Shown: positions 1-9,471 of the stretch, in pieces | Layout: each line of letters opens with the position of its first letter | Numbering within the stretch: the stretch's first letter is position 1 | Assembly: GCA_023662865.1 (NCBI GenBank) | Contig: JAMPIK010000012.1 | Location: 1 to 62,823, forward strand | Length of the DNA stretch: 62,823 nt | Reading direction: 5' to 3' | DNA from: Prevotella sp. | Lineage (GTDB): Bacteria > Bacteroidota > Bacteroidia > Bacteroidales > Muribaculaceae | Program-made: the position numbers and the translations under genes | Notes under the pieces: generated by a model | Seen by the model: only the letters and a program-made list of their open reading frames with translations | What the model was told of the DNA's origin: nothing | The model's database searches: none

Positions 1-51
1 AGCATTTCATTCGTAACGAAAAGGTCGTGGGTTCGAGTCCCACTCGCGGCT
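1..51 (+). tRNA. tRNA-Thr(CGT), 5' part missing
   Basis: The 3' two thirds of a tRNA enters at the left edge. The anticodon loop TTCGTAA (10-16) carries anticodon CGT (12-14), which reads ACG (Thr). The anticodon stem is 5-9 with 17-21, with one A-C mismatch next to the loop. The T arm is GTGGG/CCCAC (27-31 with 39-43) around TTCGAGT, and the 3' acceptor strand ends near 50 with discriminator T51. The D arm and 5' acceptor strand lie outside the window, so identity rests on the anticodon alone. Confidence 0.9.
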
Positions 52-69
52 CAAACAGGTAAATGGACG

Positions 70-104
70 GCAATCAATTGTTTAACGCAGTTGATTGCTT
101 TTTT
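70..104 (+). terminator. Rho-independent terminator after tRNA-Thr
   Basis: An 11-bp stem (70-80 with 88-98, one G-T pair) with a 7-base loop is followed directly by six T. It lies 19 bp after the tRNA and fits termination of the tRNA transcript. Confidence 0.85.
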
Positions 105-172
105 GCTTTTTATACAAAAAAGACATATGTAATGTATACCAACAATCTGTTGGCTCGTTTTCAAAAGATTTG

Positions 173-1480
173 TCAGGATGATGTATCTGCTTGATTTTGG
201 CTCGTATGGTTGGATTTGGAGTGCCGGGCGGTCATTTTGGTTTCGGCGGGGTTGGGGCAGGGGTGCCAGAAGCGGGCGGAGGTCAGGGTGTCGGGGAGGT
301 ATTGCTGGTCTACGTAGTGGCCGGGGTAGTCGTGGGCGTATTTGTAGCCGTCGTGGTAGCCGAGTTCTTTCATTAGCTTGGTGGGAGCGTTGCGCAGGTG
401 GAGGGGTACGGGCAGGTCTCCGGAGTTGCTCACTTCGGCGAGGGCAGCATCAATGGCCAGATACGCGCTGTTGCTCTTGGGGGAGGCGGCGAGGTATATG
501 GCACATTCGCTGAGGATTATTCGGCCTTCGGGCCAGCCGATTTTGGCGAGGGCATCGAAGGTGGCGTTTGCGAGGAGCAGGGCGTTGGGGTTGGCCAGGC
601 CGATGTCTTCGGCGGCGAGGATACAGAGTCGGCGGGCGATGAATTTGGGGTCTTCGCCACCGGCAACCATACGTGCAAGCCAGTAGACGGCTGCATCGGG
701 GTCTGAGCCGCGGATGCTTTTGATGAATGCGGAGATGATGTCGTAGTGCATCTCTCCGTTGCGATCGTAGGCTGAGGGATTTTCCTGGAGTCGGGCGGTG
801 ACTATCTCGTCGTTGATAATCAGTGGTTCGCCTTCGGGAGTGGACTGTTCGAGAAGGTCAAGGATGTTCAGGAGTTTTCGTGCGTCACCGCCGGCGTATC
901 GCATAAGGGCATCTGTTTGCTCAATGCGGACATCGCGAGCGGAAAGCACTTTGTCTTGGGTGAGGGCTCGGTGCAGGAGGGTCTCCATCTCCTCTTTGCC
1001 GAGGGGTTGGAGCACATACACTTGTGAGCGGGAGAGAAGGGGACGTATTACCTCAAACGAGGGGTTCTCGGTTGTGGCACCAATGAGAGTGACGATACCT
1101 TGCTCCACGGCACCGAGCAGGGAATCTTGCTGGCTTTTGGAGAAGCGGTGTATTTCGTCGATAAAGAGAATGGGTCTGCCTTTGGCGAAGAGACTTCGGC
1201 CATCGGCTTTACATCGCTCAATCACTTCGCGCACTTCTTTCACGCCGCTGCTTACTGCGCTTAGTGTGTAGAAGGGGACGTCGGTCTGCTTGGCAACGAT
1301 GCGTGCAAGGGTTGTTTTACCAACTCCGGGTGGGCCCCAGAGAATGAAGCTGCTCACTTTGCCGGTCTCAATCATGCGGCGCAGCACTGCACCTTGGCCT
1401 ACAAGGTGAGTCTGCCCGATGTAGCCCTCGAGAGATGAGGGGCGGAGACGTTCGGCGAGGGGAGCGTGGTTCATCGACAT
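173..1480 (-). CDS. rarA: Replication-associated recombination protein A (RarA/MgsA AAA ATPase)
   Basis: A 435-residue clamp-loader-like AAA+ ATPase that acts at stalled replication forks. Visible marks are Walker A GPPGVGKTTLA near residue 50, Walker B LFIDEIHRF near 105, sensor motif GATTENPSF near 137, and the C-terminal MgsA helical domain (GGEDPKFIARRLCILAAEDIG and following). The start ATG lies inside the end of the upstream HAD gene, whose stop is at 1471-1473. A second in-frame ATG two codons later is an equal candidate. It is the last gene of a glnS-HAD-rarA minus-strand operon. Length and motifs are normal for the family. Confidence 0.95.
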   Translation of the reverse strand: MSMNHAPLAERLRPSSLEGYIGQTHLVGQGAVLRRMIETGKVSSFILWGPPGVGKTTLARIVAKQTDVPFYTLSAVSSGVKEVREVIERCKADGRSLFAKGRPILFIDEIHRFSKSQQDSLLGAVEQGIVTLIGATTENPSFEVIRPLLSRSQVYVLQPLGKEEMETLLHRALTQDKVLSARDVRIEQTDALMRYAGGDARKLLNILDLLEQSTPEGEPLIINDEIVTARLQENPSAYDRNGEMHYDIISAFIKSIRGSDPDAAVYWLARMVAGGEDPKFIARRLCILAAEDIGLANPNALLLANATFDALAKIGWPEGRIILSECAIYLAASPKSNSAYLAIDAALAEVSNSGDLPVPLHLRNAPTKLMKELGYHDGYKYAHDYPGHYVDQQYLPDTLTSARFWHPCPNPAETKMTARHSKSNHTSQNQADTSS

Positions 1481-2142
1481 TGCAATGTAAGGATAAGGGT
1501 GTCAAGGTTTATGTCGACAAGGGAGTCAAGTGTGATGTCGGCATTCGGTTCAATGGCGGTTCTGCCGAGTGTGTCGGTCATACCGATGGTGAAAGCACCG
1601 GCGGCTTTGCCGGAGGCAAGGCCGGTGAGGGAATCTTCAATTACGGCGCAACGGTGAGGGGGAACACCGATTTTTTTTGCGCCGAGCAGGTAGGGGTCGG
1701 GAGCCGGTTTGCCATGTTTGACCATTTCTCCGATTACGATGACGTCAAATCGCGGGAGGAGGTCGGGCATTTTGGAGTCGAGTTTTTTCATTTTCTCGGC
1801 ATCGCTGCTTGTTACCATGGCAACCGGCACTTTTCGGCTGTGCAAGCCGTTGAGGAGCTCACGGACTCCGGGCATATAGGAGAATGTGAGTTTGAGCTCT
1901 TCGGATACACAGTAGTCAATGATGGTTTGGTGCAGACTCTTGTCGAAATATTTGTCAAGAATGTTGGCAAGAGTCATTCCTTTTATTATGCGTGGGAAGT
2001 CCGGCACGCCGGTGGGATACATTTCGTCTACCTCGGCCCAGATGCGAGTGTACTGCCTTTCGGAGTCGATAAGTACGCCGTCGAGGTCAAAAAGTACGCC
2101 AATCGGCGAGGGGTTGTTTACTTCTTGCTTTGTTTTGCCCAC
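1471..2142 (-). CDS. HAD-family phosphatase / beta-phosphoglucomutase-like protein
   Basis: A 223-residue HAD superfamily subclass IA hydrolase. Motif I is FDLDGVLIDSE (nucleophile Asp and acid/base Asp, near residues 18-28), the helical cap follows, motif II is VTSSD near 115, and motifs III/IV are GKPAPDPY and VIEDSLTGLASGKAAG near 145-180. The motif I wording and cap are like beta-phosphoglucomutase and sugar-phosphate phosphatases; the real substrate cannot be told. Its first 25 bases overlap the 3' end of glnS and its stop overlaps the rarA start, so translation is probably coupled along the operon. Confidence 0.88.
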   Translation of the reverse strand: MGKTKQEVNNPSPIGVLFDLDGVLIDSERQYTRIWAEVDEMYPTGVPDFPRIIKGMTLANILDKYFDKSLHQTIIDYCVSEELKLTFSYMPGVRELLNGLHSRKVPVAMVTSSDAEKMKKLDSKMPDLLPRFDVIVIGEMVKHGKPAPDPYLLGAKKIGVPPHRCAVIEDSLTGLASGKAAGAFTIGMTDTLGRTAIEPNADITLDSLVDINLDTLILTLQCR

Positions 2143-3824
2143 GTGTCTTTGAGTCCTATTGTCTTGTTGAATATGAGTTTTTCATCGGAGCTGTCGGGGT
2201 CTACGGTATAATAACCGAGGCGTTGGAACTGGAAGTGGTTACCGACTTTTGCATGCACGGCGAGCCAGGGTTCGATTTTCACACCATGACGGATTTTCAG
2301 GGAGTCGGGGTTGAGCATATCACGGAAGTCGCCCTCTTCGGCAGAGGGGTTCTCTACGTCGAAGAGACGGTCGTAGTCGCGCACTTCAACATCAATGGCG
2401 GTCGGCACGTTTACCCAGTGAAGGGTTCCTTTGACTTTGCGGTCAGCACCGGGCAGGCCGCTGCGTGTTTCGGGGTCGTATGTTGCGTAAATCTCTTCAA
2501 TTTCGCCTTCCTCATTTTTCTTCACGCCGGTGCATTTTATGATGTATGCACCTTTGAGGCGCACCTCTTTGTCGGGAGAGAGGCGGAAGAATTTCTTGGG
2601 GGGATTTTCCATGAAGTCCTCACGTTCAATCCAGAGCTCGCGGCTGAAAGGCATTTCGTGAGAGCCGGCACTTTCCTGTTCGGGGTTGTTGTCCATGAGC
2701 ATTGTTTCCGTCTTTCCTTCGGGATAGTTGGTGATGATGAGTTTGACCGGGTTTTGTACCGCACTTACACGAGTTGCCGTTTTGTTGAGGTCTTCGCGGA
2801 TACTGTGTTCAAGGAGTTCGATGTGGTTGAGTGCTTCGTATTTGGTATATCCGATGCGAGCGACAAAGTCTTTGATAGATGCCGGGGTGTAACCTCTGCG
2901 GCGCAGACCGCAAATTGTCGGCATTCGGGGGTCGTCCCAGCCGTTTACGAGGCCTTCTTTCACGAGAGCGAGGAGTTTTCGCTTGCTCATCACTGTGTAG
3001 GTGAGGTTGAGGCGATTGAATTCAATCTGACGCGGACGGTAGGACTCATCGGCCAGTTCGTTTACGAAGTAGTCGTATAGCGGGCGGTGAGGCACGAATT
3101 CGAGTGTGCAGATTGAGTGTGTGACACCCTCGAAGTAGTCGCTCTGGCCGTGAGCAAAGTCGTACATAGGGTATACTTTCCATTTCTCGCCGGTGCGCCA
3201 GTGTGGAGCGAAGATAATGCGATACATGATGGGGTCGCGGAAGTGCATATTGTCGCTTGCCATGTCGATTTTTGCTCGAAGCACCATAGAGCCTTCGGGA
3301 AATTCGCCGGCGTTCATTCTGCGGAAGAGGTTGAGGTTTTCCTCTACCGGGCGGTCGCGGAATGGGCTGTTCCGGCCGGGTACTGTGGGAGTGCCTTTCT
3401 GCGCGGCTATCTGTTCGGAGGTCTGCTCGTCAATGTAAGCCTTACCTTCTTTAATAAGGCGTTCGGCAAGGTCGTAGAGTTTCTGAAAATAGTCGGAGGC
3501 GTAATAGAGTCTGTCGCCCCAGTCGTAACCGAGCCAGTGAATGTCGCGTTTTATTGCTTCCACGTATTCCATATCCTCCTTTTGAGGGTTAGTGTCATCG
3601 AAACGGAGGTTGCACGTGCCTCCGAATTTTTCGGCAGCCCCGAAGTCCATGATGAATGCTTTGGCATGGCCAATGTGCAGGTAGCCATTGGGTTCGGGCG
3701 GAAAACGAGTATTAAGTCTGCCACCGTTTTTTCCGGCTTCGAGGTCGTCTTTAATAATTTGCTCTACAAAGTTCAGGCCGTCGTTTTCGGTTACCTGTAT
3801 GTCTTCTTTAATATCTTCCATCAT
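2118..3824 (-). CDS. glnS: Glutamine--tRNA ligase (GlnRS)
   Basis: A 568-residue class I aminoacyl-tRNA synthetase that charges tRNA-Gln in the cytoplasm. The HIGH motif is in PPEPNGYLHIGHAKA near residues 42-56, and the KMSKS counterpart is VMSKRKL near 278. The C-terminal beta-barrel anticodon-binding domains run to the end. Two ATG codons stand in tandem (3824 and 3821) and the sequence cannot decide between them. It is the first gene of the operon with the HAD phosphatase and rarA. A good -33/-7 promoter lies 25-55 bp upstream. Confidence 0.97.
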   Translation of the reverse strand: MMEDIKEDIQVTENDGLNFVEQIIKDDLEAGKNGGRLNTRFPPEPNGYLHIGHAKAFIMDFGAAEKFGGTCNLRFDDTNPQKEDMEYVEAIKRDIHWLGYDWGDRLYYASDYFQKLYDLAERLIKEGKAYIDEQTSEQIAAQKGTPTVPGRNSPFRDRPVEENLNLFRRMNAGEFPEGSMVLRAKIDMASDNMHFRDPIMYRIIFAPHWRTGEKWKVYPMYDFAHGQSDYFEGVTHSICTLEFVPHRPLYDYFVNELADESYRPRQIEFNRLNLTYTVMSKRKLLALVKEGLVNGWDDPRMPTICGLRRRGYTPASIKDFVARIGYTKYEALNHIELLEHSIREDLNKTATRVSAVQNPVKLIITNYPEGKTETMLMDNNPEQESAGSHEMPFSRELWIEREDFMENPPKKFFRLSPDKEVRLKGAYIIKCTGVKKNEEGEIEEIYATYDPETRSGLPGADRKVKGTLHWVNVPTAIDVEVRDYDRLFDVENPSAEEGDFRDMLNPDSLKIRHGVKIEPWLAVHAKVGNHFQFQRLGYYTVDPDSSDEKLIFNKTIGLKDTWAKQSKK

Positions 3825-3848
3825 GAGAAATTGTGGTTTTTATGAGTA

Positions 3849-3878
3849 CAAAGTTAATACATTTTTCGGGGATTGCAA
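3849..3878 (-). promoter_or_regulatory. Bacteroidales promoter of glnS operon
   Basis: Read on the minus strand, a -7 box TAACTTTG (3849-3856) lies 19 bp from a -33 TTG (3876-3878). This matches the Bacteroidales housekeeping pattern and puts the transcript start about 15-20 bp before the glnS ATG. Confidence 0.75.
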
Positions 3879-3968
3879 GGGTAAATATTTTATCTTGTTG
3901 ATTTACAGATGTAAAAATGTTTGAATTAACTTTTTTTAACGTTGACAAACAGAGGATATGCAGACACT

Positions 3969-3987
3969 CGCAAGCCGGGGGCTTGCG
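3969..3987. repeat. Short palindrome of the CAAGCC/GGCTTG type
   Basis: An 8-bp perfect inverted repeat with a 3-base centre (CGCAAGCC GGG GGCTTGCG). A shorter relative is found at 9764-9780 (GCAAGCCGGAGGCTTAC), so this is probably an intergenic REP-like motif and not a terminator. Confidence 0.6.
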
Positions 3988-3994
3988 CTCCATG

Positions 3995-4031
3995 AAAAAA
4001 GGTCGAAACCCCAAAGGTTTCGACCTTTTTT
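3995..4031 (-). terminator. Bidirectional terminator after the SusD gene
   Basis: A perfect 16-bp stem (3995-4010 with 4016-4031) has AAAAAA on one side and TTTTTT on the other, with a 5-base loop. It lies 18 bp past the SusD stop and can end transcription in both directions. Confidence 0.88.
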
Positions 4032-4048
4032 AGTTTTATGAATGGTAT

Positions 4049-5785
4049 TTATTCAGCGTCTTCACCGAGATCAACGCCCGGGATAGGTACGGTGATTTCA
4101 TTGTTGTGAACACGTTCTTCCAAAGGCACGCAGTAGCGCCAGCCGGCGTTGCGGGTAACGGGCACTTTGGTAGCCAAATCCGGCGGAATGTTACCGGACT
4201 GTGTGTTGCCGGCTTCCCAACCAATGCGCTCCATGGGGATATTCCAACGTTTGAGGTCGAACCAGCAGAAACCTTCACCCCAAAGTTCAACGCGACGATA
4301 GAGACGAACCTCATCTATGAGGTCTTGACCTGTAGCAGTACAGTTGTAAGAGGGGTTGTAGTTTTTGTTGATTTCATTGAGCAGAGCCTGAGCCTCGCCT
4401 GTGAGACCGAGCTCTGCGCAAGCCTCGGCTTCGTAGAGGTACATTTCGGTAGCACGCATGAAAGGTATCTGGCACATTTGATTGTTACCGGTGAGACCAT
4501 CACACCAGAATTTCACTTGTGCACCATCGCGGAGTACATAAGAAGCCTCGGTACCGGCACCTGTACCGTTGTATGCAGCGAGACCGATGTTGTTGTAGTC
4601 ATTCTGACGTTTGTCAAGCCAAGTACGAGCGGCGTTAACGAGAGCAGGCGCAGTGAACTGCTGGTTAACGGCGTTTACAGCGCGAGCGTTGTATGCGAGT
4701 TTTTCATTTACACCCACGAGTTTGTCAACAGTCATCCACCAGTCGCGACGTTTGTCAGTTTCGGGGATTTGACGGTAGAGCGTGATGTTGATACTGTTAG
4801 TGTAACGACCGTTGATTGCACCGTAGCTGTTGCATGCAAAGAAAGTACACCAGTTACCGTAAATCATATTGTCGACATTGTCGAAAGAGGGAGCCCACAT
4901 CCATTCGTTGTCGTTGAATGAGTTGTAACCGCTCATACCTTCATTGACAGTAGCCAAACGATAGCCTTGACGTGCTTTGTTTGCCATTTCGCGACATTTA
5001 GCCCAGTCGTGTTTCATAGCAGCTACACGGGCATAAGTACCGTAAGCAGTGTTGAGGGTGGGTTCGTAGTTGAGGACGCGTTTTGTACTACCTGCTTTTG
5101 AGAAAGCTTCAATAGCATTGTTAAGGTCGGAGTACATTTGGTTATAAACCTCGTTGGTTGTAGCAACGGCTTTGTTATCGGGTTCTCCGATAGTAGTGCG
5201 CAACACGATTGAAGAGAGTTGCTCACCATTCTTAGCATCTTCCCAACGAGGACCGTAAATCTGCATCAGACGCCAGTAGCAGTGTGCACGCATGGCATAT
5301 GCCTGACCTTTTGTGAATTCGCGTTCTTCCGCGGGACCTTCGGCATTATCAATGTAGTAAAGCAACTCATTGAGCTGGCCGATGATAGCGTAAGTGTACA
5401 ACCAGCAAGAGCGAACCCAAACGTAAGTACCTGTGGTGAAGCAGCTCGGTTCTTGGTTATAGAGAATAATCCAACCCGGAGATGCATCGTACATAAAGTT
5501 CAAGTAGTTGTCAGAACCGGGCAATTCGCCCAAGTAATAAGACATACCTGTCTCACCCTGCCAGAAACACTGTGGGGGAGCAAACAGTTGGTTACTGTTA
5601 GGCACACACATTGAAACGACAGCACCGAGAAGAGTCTGACGTGCTTTGTCGGTTGTGCTTGCGATTTGGTCAGACTGTGTAACACCGTGTACGGGGGTGT
5701 CGAGATAGTCGCTTGCGCAGCTTGTCATCATCAACGCGCCCAGACCAACCAACGCGGTATTTTTGATTATTTTTTTGATGTTCAT
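4049..5785 (-). CDS. SusD/RagB-family outer-membrane nutrient-binding lipoprotein
   Basis: A 578-residue SusD-like lipoprotein that would sit as a lid on the SusC-like channel encoded just upstream. The signal peptide ends in a lipobox with Cys23 (MMTSC), followed by the ASDYLDTP start typical of SusD. TPR-like helices carry the usual YAMRAHCYWRLMQIYG segment near residue 165, and the C-terminal SusD segment has EVRLYRRVELWGEGFCWFDLKRW. An in-frame ATG 17 codons earlier is rejected because only the start at 5785 opens directly into a signal peptide. It lies 74 bp after the SusC gene and before a strong terminator. The ligand cannot be inferred because no glycoside hydrolase or regulator is next to the pair. 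Confidence 0.93.
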   Translation of the reverse strand: MNIKKIIKNTALVGLGALMMTSCASDYLDTPVHGVTQSDQIASTTDKARQTLLGAVVSMCVPNSNQLFAPPQCFWQGETGMSYYLGELPGSDNYLNFMYDASPGWIILYNQEPSCFTTGTYVWVRSCWLYTYAIIGQLNELLYYIDNAEGPAEEREFTKGQAYAMRAHCYWRLMQIYGPRWEDAKNGEQLSSIVLRTTIGEPDNKAVATTNEVYNQMYSDLNNAIEAFSKAGSTKRVLNYEPTLNTAYGTYARVAAMKHDWAKCREMANKARQGYRLATVNEGMSGYNSFNDNEWMWAPSFDNVDNMIYGNWCTFFACNSYGAINGRYTNSINITLYRQIPETDKRRDWWMTVDKLVGVNEKLAYNARAVNAVNQQFTAPALVNAARTWLDKRQNDYNNIGLAAYNGTGAGTEASYVLRDGAQVKFWCDGLTGNNQMCQIPFMRATEMYLYEAEACAELGLTGEAQALLNEINKNYNPSYNCTATGQDLIDEVRLYRRVELWGEGFCWFDLKRWNIPMERIGWEAGNTQSGNIPPDLATKVPVTRNAGWRYCVPLEERVHNNEITVPIPGVDLGEDAE

Positions 5786-5859
5786 TTTTAATTCTATTTG
5801 AAGTTGTGTCTGTTCTTTTTTCCGAGGGGACGTCAAACCGTTCCCTCGGAAATGTCATG

Positions 5860-8800
5860 TTAGAATTTAGCTGTGAGTTGGAATGAGAACACGCGGTTAG
5901 TCATGAAGCCCGGAGTAGAAGAGTCTTGCATACCGGACCAAGTCTGCTGCGGGTTGAGACCTTTGCGACCTGCAACTGTGAAGAGGTTGTCAACAGAGAA
6001 ACCTACGTTCACATTTTGGAGCTGGATAGCGCGTACCCAATTCTGGGGGAGGTCATAGCTGATGTTAAGGTTCTTGAGCACGAGCCAAGAAGCGTTAGTA
6101 AGCCAACGATCCGATACAGCGTTGTTCTGCTGAGAATCTTGACCATTGTTTACGGGCACTCCGTTGGGGTCGATACGGTTGGGGCTGTCTTCAGTCATGC
6201 CTTCGGGTATACCCGCCCAGGCCTCAAGAACGTCTTTATGGTATGCGGAACCGATACCGTTAACAGACATCAAGCTCTGATAGAATGAGTCAAAGACTTT
6301 ACCACCGAGGCTGTAAGTGAAGAGGAAGCCGAAGTTAATGCCTTTCCAAGAGAGTTGAGAACCCACGGAACCATAAACGGTAGGCATTGCGGTGCCATGC
6401 CAGCGGCGAGTAGCGAATGAGTTGTCGGTAGTATAGGTTTTGCCGTTGATTTCAACGAGTGTGTTTTTGGCATTGCTAACTTGACTCTGCCATTCCTTCT
6501 CAAGCTCGTCGGGGGTGTAATCGTCTTGTGAATTCAGATAGTAGAAGTACTCATCTTTGTTGAATTCGTACAGAGATTTACCTGTCATTTGGTCTACACC
6601 GGCAAATGTGGCGAGATACCATGAGTATTTGGAACGACCAACAGACCAACGTTGTTCTCCGTTGTTGATGTCACGACCGGCAACCGGGAGACGAATTATC
6701 TTGTTCTTGATGAAAGACATATCAAGAGAAGCGGTCCAATTGAAGTCTTCGGTGTGCATGATAATACCGTTGAAAGAGAGCTCCCAACCGCGGTTTGCAA
6801 TCTTACCAATGTTAGTGGGGATTGTCATAGTAGCACCTTCGTACATTGTTGTACCCAAGGACCAGGGAGTAGCGATAGCGTAAATCAAGTCATCGGAGGA
6901 CTTGTCAAAGTATCCGATAGAGAAGTTCAAACGGTTGTTGAACAAAGTACCTTCGATACCTATATCAAGAGTGGCTTGTGCTTCCCATTTCAAGTTGGGG
7001 TTACCCAAAGTAGCTCTGTACATCATAGCAGTACTTGAGTAGTTGAACTGACCATACAGCGAGTTGTAAGACTGAGCGGGGGCTGCAAGGTAGTTACCTA
7101 CGGTACCGTAGCTGAAACGGAGTTTAGCATAGTTTACCCAGTGGAGGTTTTCCATGAATTTCTCTTTTGAGAAGATCCAGCCTGCACCGACGCTCCAGAA
7201 TGTACCCCAACGGTTGTCTTTGTGGAATCGGTCTGAACCGTCGCGACGAAGAGAACCTTCGAGGAAGTATTTGTCGTTGTAGTTGTAACGAGCACGGCCA
7301 AGGTAAGACTCTGTGCGACCTTCACCATAAGAACCGGAGGGAGTACCGTTTGTTTCAGTGAAGTTGCTAATTGCATAGTAGTTGTCTTCAATCTGGTTGG
7401 TCATGTTAACACGCTGAATTGAAGAATAGGCGTTTGTGTTTTCGTGACCCAACACAACATCAATAGAGTGCATATGCTCATCGTTGCCATACTGGTGATA
7501 CCAGTTCAAGTTCTGCATGAATGTATGAGTGCGTTCTTGACCTGTGGCAGTGTTCAAGCGGCCCATTGGGTATGCGTCACCAATTACTCTGTTCTGATAT
7601 TGATATTGTTCTTGGAAAGAACGAGACATATTACCACGGAAAGTAAGTTCAAACCCATAAGGGAGAACAGCAGTGGCGTAAGCATTTGCGTCAATGAGAG
7701 AAGCAGTACCCTCATATTGATTCAGGCGCATTTCCCAACCAACGTTACGGTTGTTGTTGATAGGCAGGCGACTCCAAACGGGTTTGCCGTCTTCGCCATA
7801 TACGATATTACCTTCTGCATCGTGTTCGTAGTAAGGAATTATGGGAGAGTAGAACTGAGTTGAGAAGGGGTTAATCATAGTAGATGTACCTGTACCTTGG
7901 TTAGCTTCAGAAGTAGTGTAGTTTGCGTTTACGTTAACACCTGCACGCAAGTAGCTTGTGGGCATAACATTAACGTTGAAACGGCCGGCGAAGCGCTCAA
8001 AGTCTGTTTTGAGGAGGTATCCTTTTTCGTTCAAGTAGCCGATAGAAGCGAATACATTGTATTTTTCTTGAGCGGCTGCGATGTTCAAGTTATATTCCTG
8101 ACGAAGGCCTGTACGAGAAACAACGTCCCACCAGTCAAGGTCGGTGTAACCGGGATACATTGTAGCGACAAGCTTTCCATTCTCGTCAAACACTTCATTA
8201 GCCGGAGCGTTGTATAGGTTCTGACCTTGCAAGTAACCATTGATAAAGTTCTCTTTGAGGTAAGCGTTTGCAGTGGCACGATCCGGATATTTGGCCGACT
8301 GAGTGGACATGAGTTCGTTGGCTTTTGCCTGGAACATTGTCTCCATCCACTCGTTGGTGTTCAGACGGTTGTATTCGGGAAGACCGCGAGTGTACATACC
8401 TTCGCGAACTTGCAGGGTAACTTCGGCTTTGCCTATGCCTTTGGCTTTTTTTGTAGTGATGAGAATGACACCGTTAGCACCGCGCACACCGTAGATTGCG
8501 CAGGAAGCGGCGTCTTTAAGTACTGTCATTGACTCAATGTCGGCAGGGTTGAGGTCGGACATGTATCCGTTGTAGATTACACCGTCAACAACGATTTGCG
8601 GAGAAGAACCGCCGGTAAGAGAGCCGACACCGCGAATCATGATAGAAGGTTCGGAACCGGGGGCGCCGGTAGTAGAGTTAACCTGCACACCGGGGGCGTT
8701 ACCTTCAAGAGCTGTGGCAACGTTTGTAACGGGGCGGTCGGCAATTTCTTTAGAGCCAACCACAGCAACGGAACCGGTAAGGGATTCTTTGGTAGCTGTA

Positions 8801-9126
8801 CCATAACCGATTACGATAGCCTCGTCGAGAGTAGAAGAAGTAGGTGCGAGCTCTACACGGATTGAGGGGCCGAGGTTAACCACTTGTTCTTTGTAACCGA
8901 CAGCACTGATGCGTGCTTTTTTCACGTTGTCGGGTACGTTGAGAGTAAAATTGCCGTCAAAGTCGGTAGCCACACCTTGGCCGCCTCCAATGGGCATCAC
9001 TGTTGCACCGATGATGGTTTCACCGGTACCCGCGTCAACAACCAGACCTGTCACGGTTCGTGCCTGCACTTGTGCGGCACAAACCACGGCAGCTACGGCC
9101 ATTGAGGTTAAAAACAGTTTTCTCAT
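5860..9126 (-). CDS. SusC/RagA-family TonB-dependent outer-membrane transporter
   Basis: A 1088-residue TonB-dependent importer. The order is a signal peptide (about 1-22), a carboxypeptidase-regulatory-like beta-sandwich (about 25-100: VTGLVVDAGTGETIIGATV), a TonB-box region, a plug with the SusC signature (GVRGANGVILITTKK, near 215-230), and a long beta-barrel ending in FSFQLTAKF with the aromatic C-terminus needed for BAM insertion. It is paired with the SusD-like gene downstream. It has a perfect -7 box about 340 nt upstream, giving an unusually long 5' leader. No sigma/anti-sigma or hybrid two-component gene is adjacent. Confidence 0.96.
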   Translation of the reverse strand: MRKLFLTSMAVAAVVCAAQVQARTVTGLVVDAGTGETIIGATVMPIGGGQGVATDFDGNFTLNVPDNVKKARISAVGYKEQVVNLGPSIRVELAPTSSTLDEAIVIGYGTATKESLTGSVAVVGSKEIADRPVTNVATALEGNAPGVQVNSTTGAPGSEPSIMIRGVGSLTGGSSPQIVVDGVIYNGYMSDLNPADIESMTVLKDAASCAIYGVRGANGVILITTKKAKGIGKAEVTLQVREGMYTRGLPEYNRLNTNEWMETMFQAKANELMSTQSAKYPDRATANAYLKENFINGYLQGQNLYNAPANEVFDENGKLVATMYPGYTDLDWWDVVSRTGLRQEYNLNIAAAQEKYNVFASIGYLNEKGYLLKTDFERFAGRFNVNVMPTSYLRAGVNVNANYTTSEANQGTGTSTMINPFSTQFYSPIIPYYEHDAEGNIVYGEDGKPVWSRLPINNNRNVGWEMRLNQYEGTASLIDANAYATAVLPYGFELTFRGNMSRSFQEQYQYQNRVIGDAYPMGRLNTATGQERTHTFMQNLNWYHQYGNDEHMHSIDVVLGHENTNAYSSIQRVNMTNQIEDNYYAISNFTETNGTPSGSYGEGRTESYLGRARYNYNDKYFLEGSLRRDGSDRFHKDNRWGTFWSVGAGWIFSKEKFMENLHWVNYAKLRFSYGTVGNYLAAPAQSYNSLYGQFNYSSTAMMYRATLGNPNLKWEAQATLDIGIEGTLFNNRLNFSIGYFDKSSDDLIYAIATPWSLGTTMYEGATMTIPTNIGKIANRGWELSFNGIIMHTEDFNWTASLDMSFIKNKIIRLPVAGRDINNGEQRWSVGRSKYSWYLATFAGVDQMTGKSLYEFNKDEYFYYLNSQDDYTPDELEKEWQSQVSNAKNTLVEINGKTYTTDNSFATRRWHGTAMPTVYGSVGSQLSWKGINFGFLFTYSLGGKVFDSFYQSLMSVNGIGSAYHKDVLEAWAGIPEGMTEDSPNRIDPNGVPVNNGQDSQQNNAVSDRWLTNASWLVLKNLNISYDLPQNWVRAIQLQNVNVGFSVDNLFTVAGRKGLNPQQTWSGMQDSSTPGFMTNRVFSFQLTAKF

Positions 9127-9471
9127 ACTTGAAATAATTTAGTTAGTTTAGTTTGTTTTACTCTTTTTTGGTGTGTTTAACTGTCTGTTCAATTTAGATT
9201 GAATAGCCACTTACGCACAAGATTTTTGGTTTTAACCGTCAAAATCCCCTTCTCCCGGGGTCGAGGCGAAGAGGTTTTTTAACAGTTATTTAGAGATATA
9301 ATGCCCGATTCGCAGCTTTATATGTTCGCACATTTTGGGGGTATCTTGCTTGGCTTGCTGCTGCAATGGTTTGATATCCTGTTTGTTGAGCTTCTTGGTG
9401 AAGCGTTGTGTAGTGCGGTTTTCCGGCTTAGATCCAGGTGTTAAGGTCTCTAAACGAATTATAAATTATCG
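9127..9471 (-). promoter_or_regulatory. Long 5' leader of the SusC/SusD operon
   Basis: About 340 nt lie between the promoter and the SusC start. On the minus-strand RNA a hairpin CCTCTTC...GAAGGGG (9268-9274 with 9246-9252) pairs fully using one U-G wobble. On the other strand the same position is a C-A mismatch, so the structure favours the minus-strand transcript. A 15-codon ORF beginning MCEHIKLRIG (9286-9333, minus) lies just upstream of this hairpin. I recognise no known riboswitch. The layout would allow attenuation or sRNA control, but this is inference. The remaining AT-rich DNA up to 9689, beyond the promoter, shows nothing I can name. Confidence 0.4.

Noticed and set aside
178..1271. 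Several plus-strand ORFs of 60-157 codons opposite rarA
   Set aside because: They are low-complexity, Gly/Arg/Ser-rich translations of the antisense strand of a well-supported gene, with no start signals or domains.
1435..3845. Long plus-strand ORFs (up to 316 codons) opposite the HAD gene and glnS
   Set aside because: They read the reverse strand of conserved coding sequence in a GC-richer stretch; the composition is Phe/Val/Gly-rich without motifs.
9127..9465. Known riboswitch (TPP or cobalamin) in the SusC leader
   Set aside because: I searched by eye for the CTGAGA core and the B12-box-like pattern and found neither in the minus-strand sequence.
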